This document shows, in pieces, positions 11,045 to 20,798 of a stretch of DNA of 64,000 nt. A program made the position numbers and the translations under genes. The stretch lies in assembly GCA_021292105.1 (NCBI GenBank), contig CM037861.1, positions 33,820,172 through 33,884,171 on the forward strand, read 5' to 3'. This stretch comes from Anadara kagoshimensis. Taxonomy: Eukaryota > Mollusca > Bivalvia > Arcoida > Arcidae. The notes below the pieces were generated by a model. It saw nothing but the letters and a program-made list of their open reading frames with translations, had not been told where the DNA came from and did no database searches. Positions within the stretch are counted from its first letter, which is position 1. Each line of letters begins with the position of its first letter.

Positions 11045-13238
11045 TAGCTCACCTGACCGAAGGTCATGTGAGCTTATGGCATAGCGCAGCGTGTGTATGT
11101 GCGTGCGTGCGTGCGTGTGTGCGTGCGTGTGTGCGTGTGTGCGTCGTTAACACCTATATTCGACTTCTCCTCTGAAACTACTGGACAGTTTTTAATGAAA
11201 CTTTGTCAGAAGTATATATGGGCCGGTGCAATTCAGATTTGTTCGTGGCATTGCTATGGCTACCATAACTAGGTCAAGGTGACCTAGGGGTGCAAAAATC
11301 TTAAAAAATCTTCTTCTCCGAAAGTACTGATTGGAGAAAAAATCTGATGTGATTTTTGGCTTCTCTAGGGTCTTAAGCCTATAGTTTGTTCATTTTGTGA
11401 AATTCAGATAAAAAATAGGTTACGCGTTTTTGCGTTTAATTTTGAAAAAATCGTAAAATAGCTTCAAATTCTTATAACTTGACTATTTGACCAGATAATG
11501 ACATGGGGTTTTCAGTTTTGACATCTTCTTGTTAGTACCTTCAAAATGAGGTCAAGGTCAATTGTGAAGGTCGTGACCTAATTTTTTTTTACCTCTGATT
11601 ATAATTATTATCTCGAAAACTATAAACATTTTGTATAGGCATATATATTAGAATGTTGTAGGTATCGATACAGCGATCATTTTGATGTATAGAAAAAGGT
11701 CATGGGTTCAAAGGTCAAGGTCACAGATGTGAAACAATACCAAAATGGTTAATTATCTCAAAAACTATAAACTTTTTGTATAGGCATATATATTAGAATG
11801 TTGTAGGTATCGATACAACGATCATTTTGATGTATAGAAAAAGGTCATTGGTTCAAAGGTCAAGGTCACAGATAAAAAACAATACCGAAACCGTTAATTT
11901 TCTGGAAAACTATAAACTTTTTGTATAGGCATGTATATTAGAATGTTGTAGGTATCGATACAACGATCATTTTGATGTATAGAAAAAGGTCATGGGTTCA
12001 AAGGTCAAGGTCACAGATGCGAAATAATACTGAAATGGTTAATTATCTCGAAAACTATAAACTTTTTGTATAGGCATGTATATTAGAATGTTGTAGGTAT
12101 TGATACAACAATCATTTTGATATATAGAAAAAGGTCATGGGTTCAAAGGTCAAGGTCACAGATGCGAAACAATACGGAAATGTTTAATTATCTCGAAAAC
12201 TATAAACATTTTGTATAGGCATATATATTAGAATGTTGTAGGTATCGATACAACGATCATTTTGATGTATAGAAAAAGGTCATGGGTTCAAAGGTCAAGG
12301 TCACAGATGCGAAACAATACCGAAATGGTTAATTATCTCGAAAACTATAAAAATTTTGTATAGGCATATATATTAGAATGTTGTAGGTATTGATACAACG
12401 ATCATTTTGATGTATAGAAAGAGGTCATGGGTTCAAAGGTCAAGGTCACAGATGCGAAACAATACCGAAATGGTTAATTATCTCGAAAACTATAAACATT
12501 TTGTATAGGCATATATATTAGAATGTTGTAGGTATCGATACAGCGATCATTTTGATGTATAGAAAAAGGTCATGGGTTCAAAGGTCAAGGTCACAGATGC
12601 GAAACAATACTGAAATGGTTAATTATCTCGAAAACTATAAACATTTTGTATAGGCATATATATTAGAATGTTTTAGGTATTGATACAACGATAATTTTGA
12701 TGTATAGAAAGAGGTCATGGGTTCAAAGTTCAAGGTCACAGATGCAAAACAATACCGAAATGGTTAATCATCTCGAAAACTATAAACTTTTTGTATAGGC
12801 ATGTATATTAGAATGTTGTAAGTATTGATACAACAATCATTTTGATATATAGAAAAAGGTCATGGGTTCAAAGGTCAAGGTCACAGATGCGAAACAATAC
12901 AGAAATGTTTAATTATCTCGAAAACTATCAACTTTTTGTATAGGCATGTATATTAGAATGGTGTAGGTATCGATACAACGATCATTTTGATGTATAAAAA
13001 AAGGACATGGGTTCAAAGGTCAAGGTCACAGATGTGAAACAATACCGAAATGGTTAATTATCTCGAAAACTATAAACTTTTTGTATAGGCATGTATATTA
13101 GAATGTTGTAGGTATTGATACAATGGTTATCATGATGTAAAGAAAAAAGTCATTGGAGTTTAGTATTTATGTGTTCTTTAAATCTATCAGCTAGCCATTA
13201 GTTATCAGGTGAGCGTATTAGGCCCATGGGCCTCTTGT
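11045..13238 (+). mobile_element. Helentron-like non-autonomous element, copy 3
   Basis: It starts with TAGCTCACCTGACCGAAGGT, a hairpin with one mismatch, then a GCGTGCGTGC tract and a roughly 400-bp unique left region shared with copies 1, 4 and 5. Ten full core units of exactly 145 bp follow: the AGGTCATG anchors fall at 11697, 11842, 11987, 12132, 12277, 12422, 12567, 12712, 12857 and 13002, then a decayed unit. It ends with TCAGGTGAGCG (inverted match to the 5' end), the GGCCCATGGGCC hairpin and TCTTGT. Confidence 0.9.
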
Positions 13239-13282
13239 TAATTTCTTTTTCACAAAAGAATAGAAAAACTGTAAAACATCAC

Positions 13283-13813
13283 GGGCCCAAGTTTCACAAT
13301 CATTCCTTAGCTAAGATTTTCCAGTGGCTGATTCAGCGGGGGCATAGGGGGCGTACGCCCCCCTTTATGTCGCTAATAATACATAATCTAACCATTTGAC
13401 ACACTTTTTTCATACTATGATACAGGCATTTTGAATGAAAGATTTTTTCCTCCGATGCAGCTCAGATTGCACCAGAATGCAGGATTTTTGCACCATTTTT
13501 TCAAAATTTTCAGGGGGAGCATGCCCCCAGACCCCCATAGAAGGTTCAAGCCTTCAGCTCTCACATTATATGCCCCCCCCCCCCCCCCCTTTTCTAAAAT
13601 TCTGGATCCCCCTCTGTTTTCCTTCACTTTAATTTGATAAAATTTTAAATCTTTATAATTTTCTTAATTTATTCCAGAACTTTAACTGACATTTTGAAGA
13701 TCACCTCTATCAAATTACTTTATTCAGTTATTCAAAATATTTATTAGAAGTTTTTAAAAAAGAATTCATGTTAAGAAAAATCTTAGTTAAGAATTTGATT
13801 GTGAAACTGGGGT
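13283..13813. mobile_element. Palindrome-ended MITE split by a nested insertion
   Basis: The left part (13283-13321) has GTTTCACAATCATTCCTTAG and the right end is GATTGTGAAAC. Both match the terminal inverted repeats of the intact copy at 16842-17100. A 295-bp element (13322-13616) interrupts it. Removing the insert leaves about 236 bp, close to the 259 bp of the intact copy. Confidence 0.75.
13322..13616. mobile_element. hAT-like MITE nested in another MITE
   Basis: The left end CAGTGGCTGATTCAG and the inverted right end CAGAGGGGGATCCAG agree at 11 of 15 positions. The host sequence TTTTCC is found at both junctions. The element carries a long C run (about 13573-13590) and GCATGCCCCC-type G/C blocks. 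Termini of the CAGNGGCGGATCC type are common in non-autonomous hAT elements. Open frames on both strands here are incidental. Confidence 0.6.
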
Positions 13814-14460
13814 TTTGACATAAACTTTTAAATGTTGTCTTTCTAGACATTGGATGTCCATACAAAGTCGAGAAATATATTGTTCCCCAATGCAAAGCAA
13901 CAAATCTTATTTGACTTGGAAACTTCAAGAAAACAGCCCAGAAATTTAGGATCTTTTTTTTTTTTTTTTTTTGACAAATGCTGATTTAACAGGAAAATGT
14001 AATTTGAAATAAACAATTCATGAAAACTAGCCTAGAAATTTAGGATATTAGATATACAAAAAATTTTGATAGTTAATTATGTGATATAAAAACTTCATAA
14101 GAAACACTTACAGCCCTTAAATGCAGGCTAATTTTTGTTAACAAATTCTGATTTAACATAGATTGACAGGGAATAGGTACATTACATGTGATACACTTTT
14201 GGTACAGTACTGTTTATTGGGAGCACTTGACCATGTTTAAAGGTAATTTACAGTATGGTAATCTTGTTAGGTTGTTTTATTGTATATTTTACAATATTGT
14301 CCTGTCCTCTTGACCTGTTATTAAGAATATTCATATAGAAGGTCCCACTCAATATATGGGTAGTGTTAGGATACACAATGCAGGTGGTTAGTCTTAAACT
14401 GGAAATAGTGTTTCCCATTATTTACTTGTGTTTCCTATACATAAATGTACTCTTCTAAGT
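13814..14460. other. AT-rich DNA without a gene
   Basis: It contains a T20 run near 13960 and two weak copies of CCTAGAAATTTAGGAT. Nothing else is recognised. Confidence 0.5.
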
Positions 14461-14489
14461 AAATAATTATACCACGGAAAATGAAGTTT

Positions 14490-14726
14490 AGGGGGTATAT
14501 AGGAATCACTCTGTCCGTCCGTCTGTCTGTCCATCCATCCCAATATTGTGTCCACTCCATATTTTACATGTCTATGGATAGATTTTGATGGAACTTGGCA
14601 CAAACGTAAACCAACATGAGGCGATGTGTCACGTACCAAATTCATGTGCATAAGTCGGAGGTCAAGGTCAGGAGGTCAATGTTGGGGGGGTGGGGGATAT
14701 TTGGTTCTCAAGAGACATTTCTAGTT
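14490..14726 (+). repeat. Dispersed GTCCGTC repeat (family E), short copy
   Basis: It begins at GGGGGTATATAGGAATCACT and GTCCGTCCGTCTGTCTGTCC, continues with one unit of the body (GATTTTGATGGAACTTGGCA, then GAGGCGATGTGTCACGTACC) and ends with CTCAAGAGACATTTCTAGTT. Related copies lie at 38285-38565, 38690-38918 and, as a tandem array, 55225-56450. Confidence 0.6.
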
Positions 14727-14740
14727 TAAATTAAGGGTCA

Positions 14741-15172
14741 GGTGGACAGGTCAGTAGTATTAGCCTAGGTGGACAGGTCAGTGTTATTAGCCTAGGAGGA
14801 CAGGTCAGTGTTATTAGCCTAGGTGGACAGGTCAGTGTTATTAGCCTAGGTGGACAGGTCAGTGTTATTAGCCTAGGTGGACAGGTCCGTGTTATTAGCC
14901 TAGGTGGACAGGTCCGTGTTATTAGCCTAGGTGGACAGGTCAGTGTTATTAGCCTAGGTGGACAGGTCGGTGTTATTAGCCTAGGTGGACAGGTCAGTGT
15001 TATTAGCCTAGATGGACAGGTCAGTGTTATTAGCCTAGGTGGACAGGTCCGTGTTATTAGCCTAGGTGGACAGGTCAGTGTTATTAGCCTAGGTGGACAG
15101 GTCCGTGTTATTAGCCTAGGTGGACAGGTCCGTGTTATTAGCCTAGGTGGACAGGTCAGTGTTATTAGCCTA
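14741..15172. repeat. 27-bp minisatellite, 16 units
   Basis: The unit GGTGGACAGGTCAGTGTTAT plus TAGCCTA is repeated over 432 bp, exactly 16 x 27. The units are nearly identical apart from a few substitutions (for example AGT/CGT after GGTC), which implies recent expansion. Confidence 0.95.
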
Positions 15173-15373
15173 TAGTATTACAGTAACATGTATTATGCAA
15201 GAAATTGTAAGAAACCATTAATTAGCATTCAGGTCATAAAGTAAATCATTTTTCTCACCTTTCAACCTATGGAATAGTCTGAAATAATGACAATGAAGTG
15301 TTTATAGAATAATAGAAGGTCTTTGATTATCAAATGTTGTTTGAAAATCTATTATTTAATTTTTTGGCATTTT

Positions 15374-16833
15374 TAGCTCACCTGACCGAAGGTCATGTGA
15401 GCTTATGGCATAGCGCAGCGTGTGTATGTGCGTGCGTGCGTGTGTGCGTGTGTGCGTGTGTGCGTCGTTAACACCTATTTTCAACTTCTCCTCTGAAACT
15501 AGTGGACAGTTTTTAATGAAACTTTGTCAGAAGTATATATGGGCCGGTGCAATTCAGATTTGTTCGTGGCGTTGCTATGGCTACCATAACTAGGTCAAGG
15601 TGACTTAGGGGTTCAAAAATCTTTAAAAATCTTCTTCTCCGAAAGTACTGATTGGAGAAAAAATCTGATGTGATATTTGGCTTCTCTAGGGTCTTAAGCC
15701 TATAGTTTGTTCATTTTGTGAAATTCGGATAAAAAATAGGTTACGCATTTTTGCGTTTAATTTTAAAAAAATCGTAAAATAGCTTCAAATTGTAATAACT
15801 TGACTATTTGACCAGATAATGACATGAAGTTTTCAGTTTTGACATCTTCTTGTTAGTATCTTCAAAATAAGGTCAAGGTCAATTGTGAAGGTCGTGACCT
15901 AATTTTTTTTACCTCTGATTATAATTATTATCTCGAAAACTATAAACTTTTTGTATAGGTATGTATATTAGAATGTTGTAGGTATCGATACAACGATCAT
16001 TTTGATGTATAGAAAAAGGTCATGGGTTCAAAGGTCAAGGTCACAGATGCGAAACAATACCAAAATGGTTAATTATCTCGAAAACTATAAACATTTTGTA
16101 TAGGCTTGTATATTAGAATGTTGTAGGTATTGATACAACGATCATTTTGATGTATAGAAAAAGGTCATGGGTTCAAAGGTCAAGGTCACAGATGCGAAAC
16201 AATACCGAAATGGTTAATTATTTCGAAAACTATAAACATTTTGTAGAGGCTTGTATATTAGAATGTTGTAGGTATTGATACAACGATCATTTTGATGTAT
16301 AGAAAAAGGTCATGGGTTCAAAGGTCAAGGTCACAGATGTGAAACAATACTGAAATAGTTAATTATCTCGAAAATCTATAAACTTTTTGTATAGGCATGT
16401 ATATTAGAATGTTGTAGGTATTGATACAACGATCATTTTGATGTATAGAGAAAGGTCATGGGTTCAAAGGTCAAGGTCACATATGCGAAACAATACCGAA
16501 ATGTTTTATTATCTTGAAAACTATAAACTTTTTGTATAGGCATGTATATTAGAATGTTGTAGGTATCGATACAACGATTATTTTGATGTATAGAAAAAGG
16601 TCATGGGTTCAAAGGTCAAGGTCACAGATGTGAAACAATACTGAAATGGTTAATTATCTTGAAAACTATTAACTTTTTGTATAGTCATGTATATTAGAAT
16701 GTTGTAGGTATTGATACAATGGTTATCATGATGTAAAGAAAAAGTCATTGGGGTTTAGTATTTATGTTTTCTTTAAATCTATCAGCTAGCCATTAGTTAT
16801 CAGGTGAGCGTATCAGGCCCATGGGCCTCTTGT
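15374..16833 (+). mobile_element. Helentron-like non-autonomous element, copy 4
   Basis: It has the same ends and left region as copy 3, but only five full 145-bp core units (anchors 16017, 16162, 16307, 16453, 16598) plus a decayed one. The left region is nearly identical to that of copy 3, so the two differ mainly in array length. Confidence 0.9.
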
Positions 16834-16841
16834 TATAATCT

Positions 16842-17100
16842 GGCCCCGGTTTCACAATCATTCCTTAGCTAAGATTTTCCTTAACTTAAATTTAACAAAT
16901 TTTTTAAATCTCTTTTTCAAAAAGCTGGTGAATATTTGTGTCAAAACTAAATACAAATGTTTTAATCTAGAAGTGATCTTAAAAATGACACCTTAAATTT
17001 CTCAATATCTTGAAGATTAACAAAATTATAAAGATTTGAAATTTTGCAAGATTTAAGTTAAGGAAAATTTTAGCTAAGGAATGATTGTGAAACCGGTGCC
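16842..17100. mobile_element. 259-bp MITE with long inverted repeats (intact copy)
   Basis: The left arm CCGGTTTCACAATCATTCCT followed by TAGCTAAGATTTTCCTTAAC is mirrored at the right end, about 42 bp with one or two mismatches. There is no coding content. It lies only eight bases beyond the end of Helentron-like copy 4. Confidence 0.85.
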
Positions 17101-17276
17101 TGTTTGTTTATGTTATATTTATTTATTGATAAATCTTTATGTATATCTTTATTTTTGCTACTCAATTGTCTAAAATTCTATATATAACATTTGATTAAAA
17201 TTTATGTTTTTGAATTTGTTTTGTTACCTCATTAATATTTATAACATTAATACATCTAGGGTTGGTGTGTGCTGTA

Positions 17277-17755
17277 CTGTAGGAACCACTGTGACTGTGA
17301 CAGTGAAATTCTCTTTATATCCATAGAAAATCAAATAAATTTGAATAAAGTTTGATATTTTTCACTTATTTGTACCTAGTCGTAACAGGAAATCTGTATG
17401 CGCATCCGCGATTGTCATAAAATATGTCTGTAAAAAAGGAAAATGTTGGCGGTATGGGGATTTTACACATGCGAAAATGACGATGTTTACACCGGAAGTG
17501 ATGTCCTTGGTGATGTTTTACGTCATATGCGCAACAGAATCCGACATTTGCCTGATTTTTCAACATGTTAAATCCCCATAGCACCAACGTTTTACCCTAT
17601 GCAGTTATATTTTGGGCTAATTGCGGATGCGTATACAGATTTCCTGTTACGACTAGGTACAAGTAAGTGAAAAATATCAAACTTTATTCAAATTTATTTG
17701 ATTTTCTATGGATATAAAGAGAATTTCACTGTCACAGACACAGTGGTTCCTACAG
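17277..17755. mobile_element. TA-flanked MITE with about 135-bp inverted arms
   Basis: The left arm from CTGTAGGAACCACTGTG to TATGCGCATCCGC (about 17277-17410) is repeated inverted at 17622-17755 with only a few differences. A TA dinucleotide flanks each end (17275-17276 and 17756-17757), as for Tc1/mariner-type insertions. The 210-bp centre has no recognisable coding content. Confidence 0.85.
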
Positions 17756-17770
17756 TAGTTAGGTGTACAG

Positions 17771-18265
17771 TACAGTCTTGTCAAAAGTTTAACACTAAGC
17801 TAGCTAATGGATTGGTGCTAAAATCAGCAGCTTATCTTGGACCCTCTTTACATATATCTCAACAAATTTAATCCCTCTCTCTTAGCAGTTTTTTGGTCAC
17901 TGGCTGTCCATATATCTACAATTTAACTTGGACTTCTTCTCATTAGCTCAATGTTAAACTTTCCACTGGTCTGTACTGAAGTTTATAAGTACATTGGAGA
18001 GCCTCCAACATCTTTTATGTCTCTCTCTGCAGTTGTTTTGGTCACTGGCTGTCCATATATCTACAATTTAACTTAAACTCCTTCTCATTAGCTCAATGTT
18101 AAACTTTCCACTGGTCTGTACTGAAGTTTATAAGTACATTGGAGAGCCTCCAACATCTTTTATGTCTCTCTCTGCAGTTGTTTTGGTCACTGCCTGTCCA
18201 TATATCAACAATTTAACTTAAACTCCTTCTCATTAGCTCAATGTTAAACTTTCCACTGGTCTGTA
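17771..18265. mobile_element. TA-flanked MITE with an internal 146-bp triplication
   Basis: The ends TACAGTCTTGTCAAAAGTTT and, inverted, TACAGACCAGTGGAAAGTTT match the 207-bp element at 52994-53200. Inside, a segment from TTTTGGTCACTGGCTGTCCA through GAGAGCCTCCAACATC is repeated in tandem with a period of 146 bp (starts near 17887, 18033 and 18179). Confidence 0.75.
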
Positions 18266-18334
18266 CTGAAGTTTATAAGAACATTTGAGAACCTGAATCA
18301 TGTATTTTACTACCAGTGATCCTTAAACACTGAG

Positions 18335-18580
18335 GGTTGTCGGTGGCTATAAATGGCCTAAAGCTTGAAGCTTGTGCTTATGGATCATTGTGTCTGACTG
18401 TCTAGGCTCGAATCCAGATTGGTCAGACAATTCTGGTATGAGAAGGTTTGTCAGTTTGCTTGTAGAAGGTCAGTTGTTTTCTCTGGGTACTCCAGTTTCC
18501 TTCACTATCCTTGAACTGACTGCCTTGATGTAAGTGAAAAAATCTTGATTGGGGCATAAAACTTGTGATATAAACATTTG
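18335..18580 (+). mobile_element. tRNA-derived SINE, family C
   Basis: A decayed tRNA-like head (GGCTCGAATCCAGA as B-box remnant) is followed by GAGAAGGTTTGTCAGTTTGC and GGGTACTCCAGTTTCCTTC. The tail is TGTAAGTGAAAAAATCTTGA to CATAAAAC. Copies lie at 31405, 40185, 53620 and 57045. Confidence 0.65.
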
Positions 18581-18972
18581 TCCCCACAAATGTCTTAAGG
18601 GGTATTAATCATGCAGTATGCTGGTGAACCCCTCTACTGGAAGAGAATTAATAATTTATAAGGGCCTCCAAGTCCTCCAATGTCATAAACTGTAGGCAAC
18701 TCAGAATAGTTCAATAACACTGCACTGATATTTCTTTGAACTACATGATAGTAGTGTTTTACTAGAATCAAAACCTAGAATGTGAACCAAGGCTTGATGA
18801 TAAATATCAGATTTAATTTGAGTTGTTCATTTATTTGGTCACTATGATATCCCCTATGCAGACCTATTTATCTCATAGTAATTAACTAAGTCAACACTAG
18901 GTTTAATTAATCTCAATGTAAGAAGTCCATTATACTAGTGTAACAGCCAGAATGAGGATTGGTTGTTGGTTG

Positions 18973-19340
18973 GTTGAATGTTGCTTAACATCGCATCAGC
19001 AATTTTTCAACTATTCGCGACGAGAACTATTGTTATTAATCTCTGGATTAATCTTTGAACAAGTTTGTGTATGCATGTGAAGTGCGAGAGTGTTGTGTGG
19101 TCTGCTTTGTACTAGCACGCACTCAGGACTTTAACATGCTGCTCACAGAGTCAGTATGCCACAGACAAGCATACTACTCTCCAGTTACATTATACTGATA
19201 CCAGGTGAACCAGTAAAGGCCAACGGCAAGGAAAATTCACTTTCCAACATGTGGTCTGAGCAGGACTCAAAACTCACAGCTGTGAGAGACCCTGGATTTG
19301 TAGACTGATGTTTTATTCATTAGGCCACCACAGCCTAATA
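18973..19340 (-). mobile_element. tRNA-derived SINE, family D, copy 1
   Basis: On the minus strand the head begins near AGGCTGTGGTGGCCTAATGA (A-box-like TGGCCTAATG) and the element ends in GATGCGATGTTAAGCAACAT. The copy at 30600-30945 is collinear over its whole length. Confidence 0.65.
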
Positions 19341-19990
19341 ATAATCAGAATGAAGAAACAATAAGGTTAGCTGTTCTACCACATGAACAATACCTCTCAA
19401 CATTTGTGTTGGACATTTGGAACACGCTTACATTGCAAATTCCTGGAATAGCGTAATTTTTACTGTAAAAAGGTTGTCCAATACAATATATCCATTGAAA
19501 ATAATTGTTCCACACAAACATTAGGGGATATCATATTATGGTACAGTGGTAGACCTAGTTGTTGGATTGCTGGCCACGCCCACAATGTTCCAACAGAGGC
19601 CCGGCATGCTTGAATTAGATGAGAAAAGAATGAAAACTTGGCCTTAATTGTGTCGTTTAATGACACCACTGACACTAGTACATCATTAGTTGCTGTGGCG
19701 CTGCTTTGGTACCGTAATGGCGGCCTGTGTCAGAACATAATAGGCATGGCTGGCGATACGTCAATTAGAAATTGCATACATGATAACAAAATGCATAATA
19801 GAAGGAAAAATAAATGTGCTGTGAAACAAAATTATGTCAAACATCTTTAGACAGAAGTGCCAGATTTTTGCCAATGTTGCCTTTTAAGCCAAAGATTTAA
19901 TGACTACACACATGGAATATGGTATAAGTTCTATGCCTGAAGAGTAACATTTGGTCTTCACCAAGTTTGATGTAAACATCTAGCTTAGAT
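19341..19990. other. Sequence downstream of the lectin/WSC receptor gene
   Basis: No gene or repeat recognised. Two short opposed frames at 19460-19850 overlap each other and have no family resemblance. Confidence 0.5.
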
Positions 19991-20012
19991 TCAACACCCA
20001 AGACAATAATAT

Positions 20013-20018
20013 TTTATT
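20013..20018 (-). terminator. Polyadenylation signal of the receptor gene
   Basis: AATAAA on the minus strand, about 33 bases past the TGA stop at 20051-20053, in a suitable place for a short 3' UTR. Confidence 0.6.
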
Positions 20019-20050
20019 AGTTCTACAAGCAGGAAAACATAGCCATAGTT

Positions 20051-20798
20051 TCAACTAGTGTTCTTTGAATCAAAGTGATCATAAATATTGTCATTTACTT
20101 GACCAGAGGTTTTATGGCTTAATGACAAAATGCTATATGTCCCATCATGTGTATGGTCATAGAGACCGTCTTCCTGCTTTGTGCAAGTCCCATCATTTGT
20201 ATGGTCATAGAGACCATCTTCCTGTTTTGTGCATGTCCCATCATGTGTATGGTCATAGAGACCATCTTCCTGCTTTTTATTTGCCCCATCATTTGTATGG
20301 TCATAGAGACCATCTTCCTGTTTTGTGACATACATGTACTCAGTAAAATTGGAAACGTTGCCAGCAGACTGTTTTGCCTCCTTAAGACTACTTTCTGCAC
20401 CTATCTGTTCCAATTGCTTGCTAGAAGGATTTGAAACTTTAGAAATGGAAATGGTGTGGTCATAGGTGTCCTCATCGACCGATTTTGTACATGGTGGAAT
20501 CCTTGATAAAGCATTATACATGTCGTCTGCTGTACTATCATAAAGACCTTCACCATTGTTTGTAGTGTTTTGTTTTCCATCTGTGATCAGATGATTGTAA
20601 CTGTTTTCAATTTCATATGCTTCAAATTCTTTATTTTCTTGATTATATACCAAGTTATTATGTTGGAATTCAGATTTACTTTTCTTGCAGACTGAAGCAT
20701 AAACAGGCATTCCCTTTTGTTGTTCTGTCTTTGAATGCTGGGATAGCTTGATATCAGATGACTGGCTGATAATCTGATGTTTGTTGTCAGCTCTTCTT
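20051..20798 (-). CDS. Receptor exon 9: tyrosine-rich cytoplasmic tail and stop
   Basis: The acceptor is TTTTTACTTTCCAG; phase 2 in, 248 codons plus TGA. The open frame runs on to 20899 upstream, but that part is intron: the exon starts at RRADNKHQ. The tail has six YDH motifs, YDST and YNAL. Tyrosines followed by acidic/polar residues suggest phosphorylation-dependent docking sites (inference). Confidence 0.9.

Noticed and set aside
11587-13170. CRISPR array, because of regular repeats
   Set aside because: The 145-bp units are continuous tandem copies without unique spacers, in animal DNA.
20051-20798. ITAM or classic ITIM in the receptor tail
   Set aside because: YNHL and YNAL are 27 residues apart and the -2 residues do not fit the ITIM consensus; only generic phosphotyrosine sites can be claimed.
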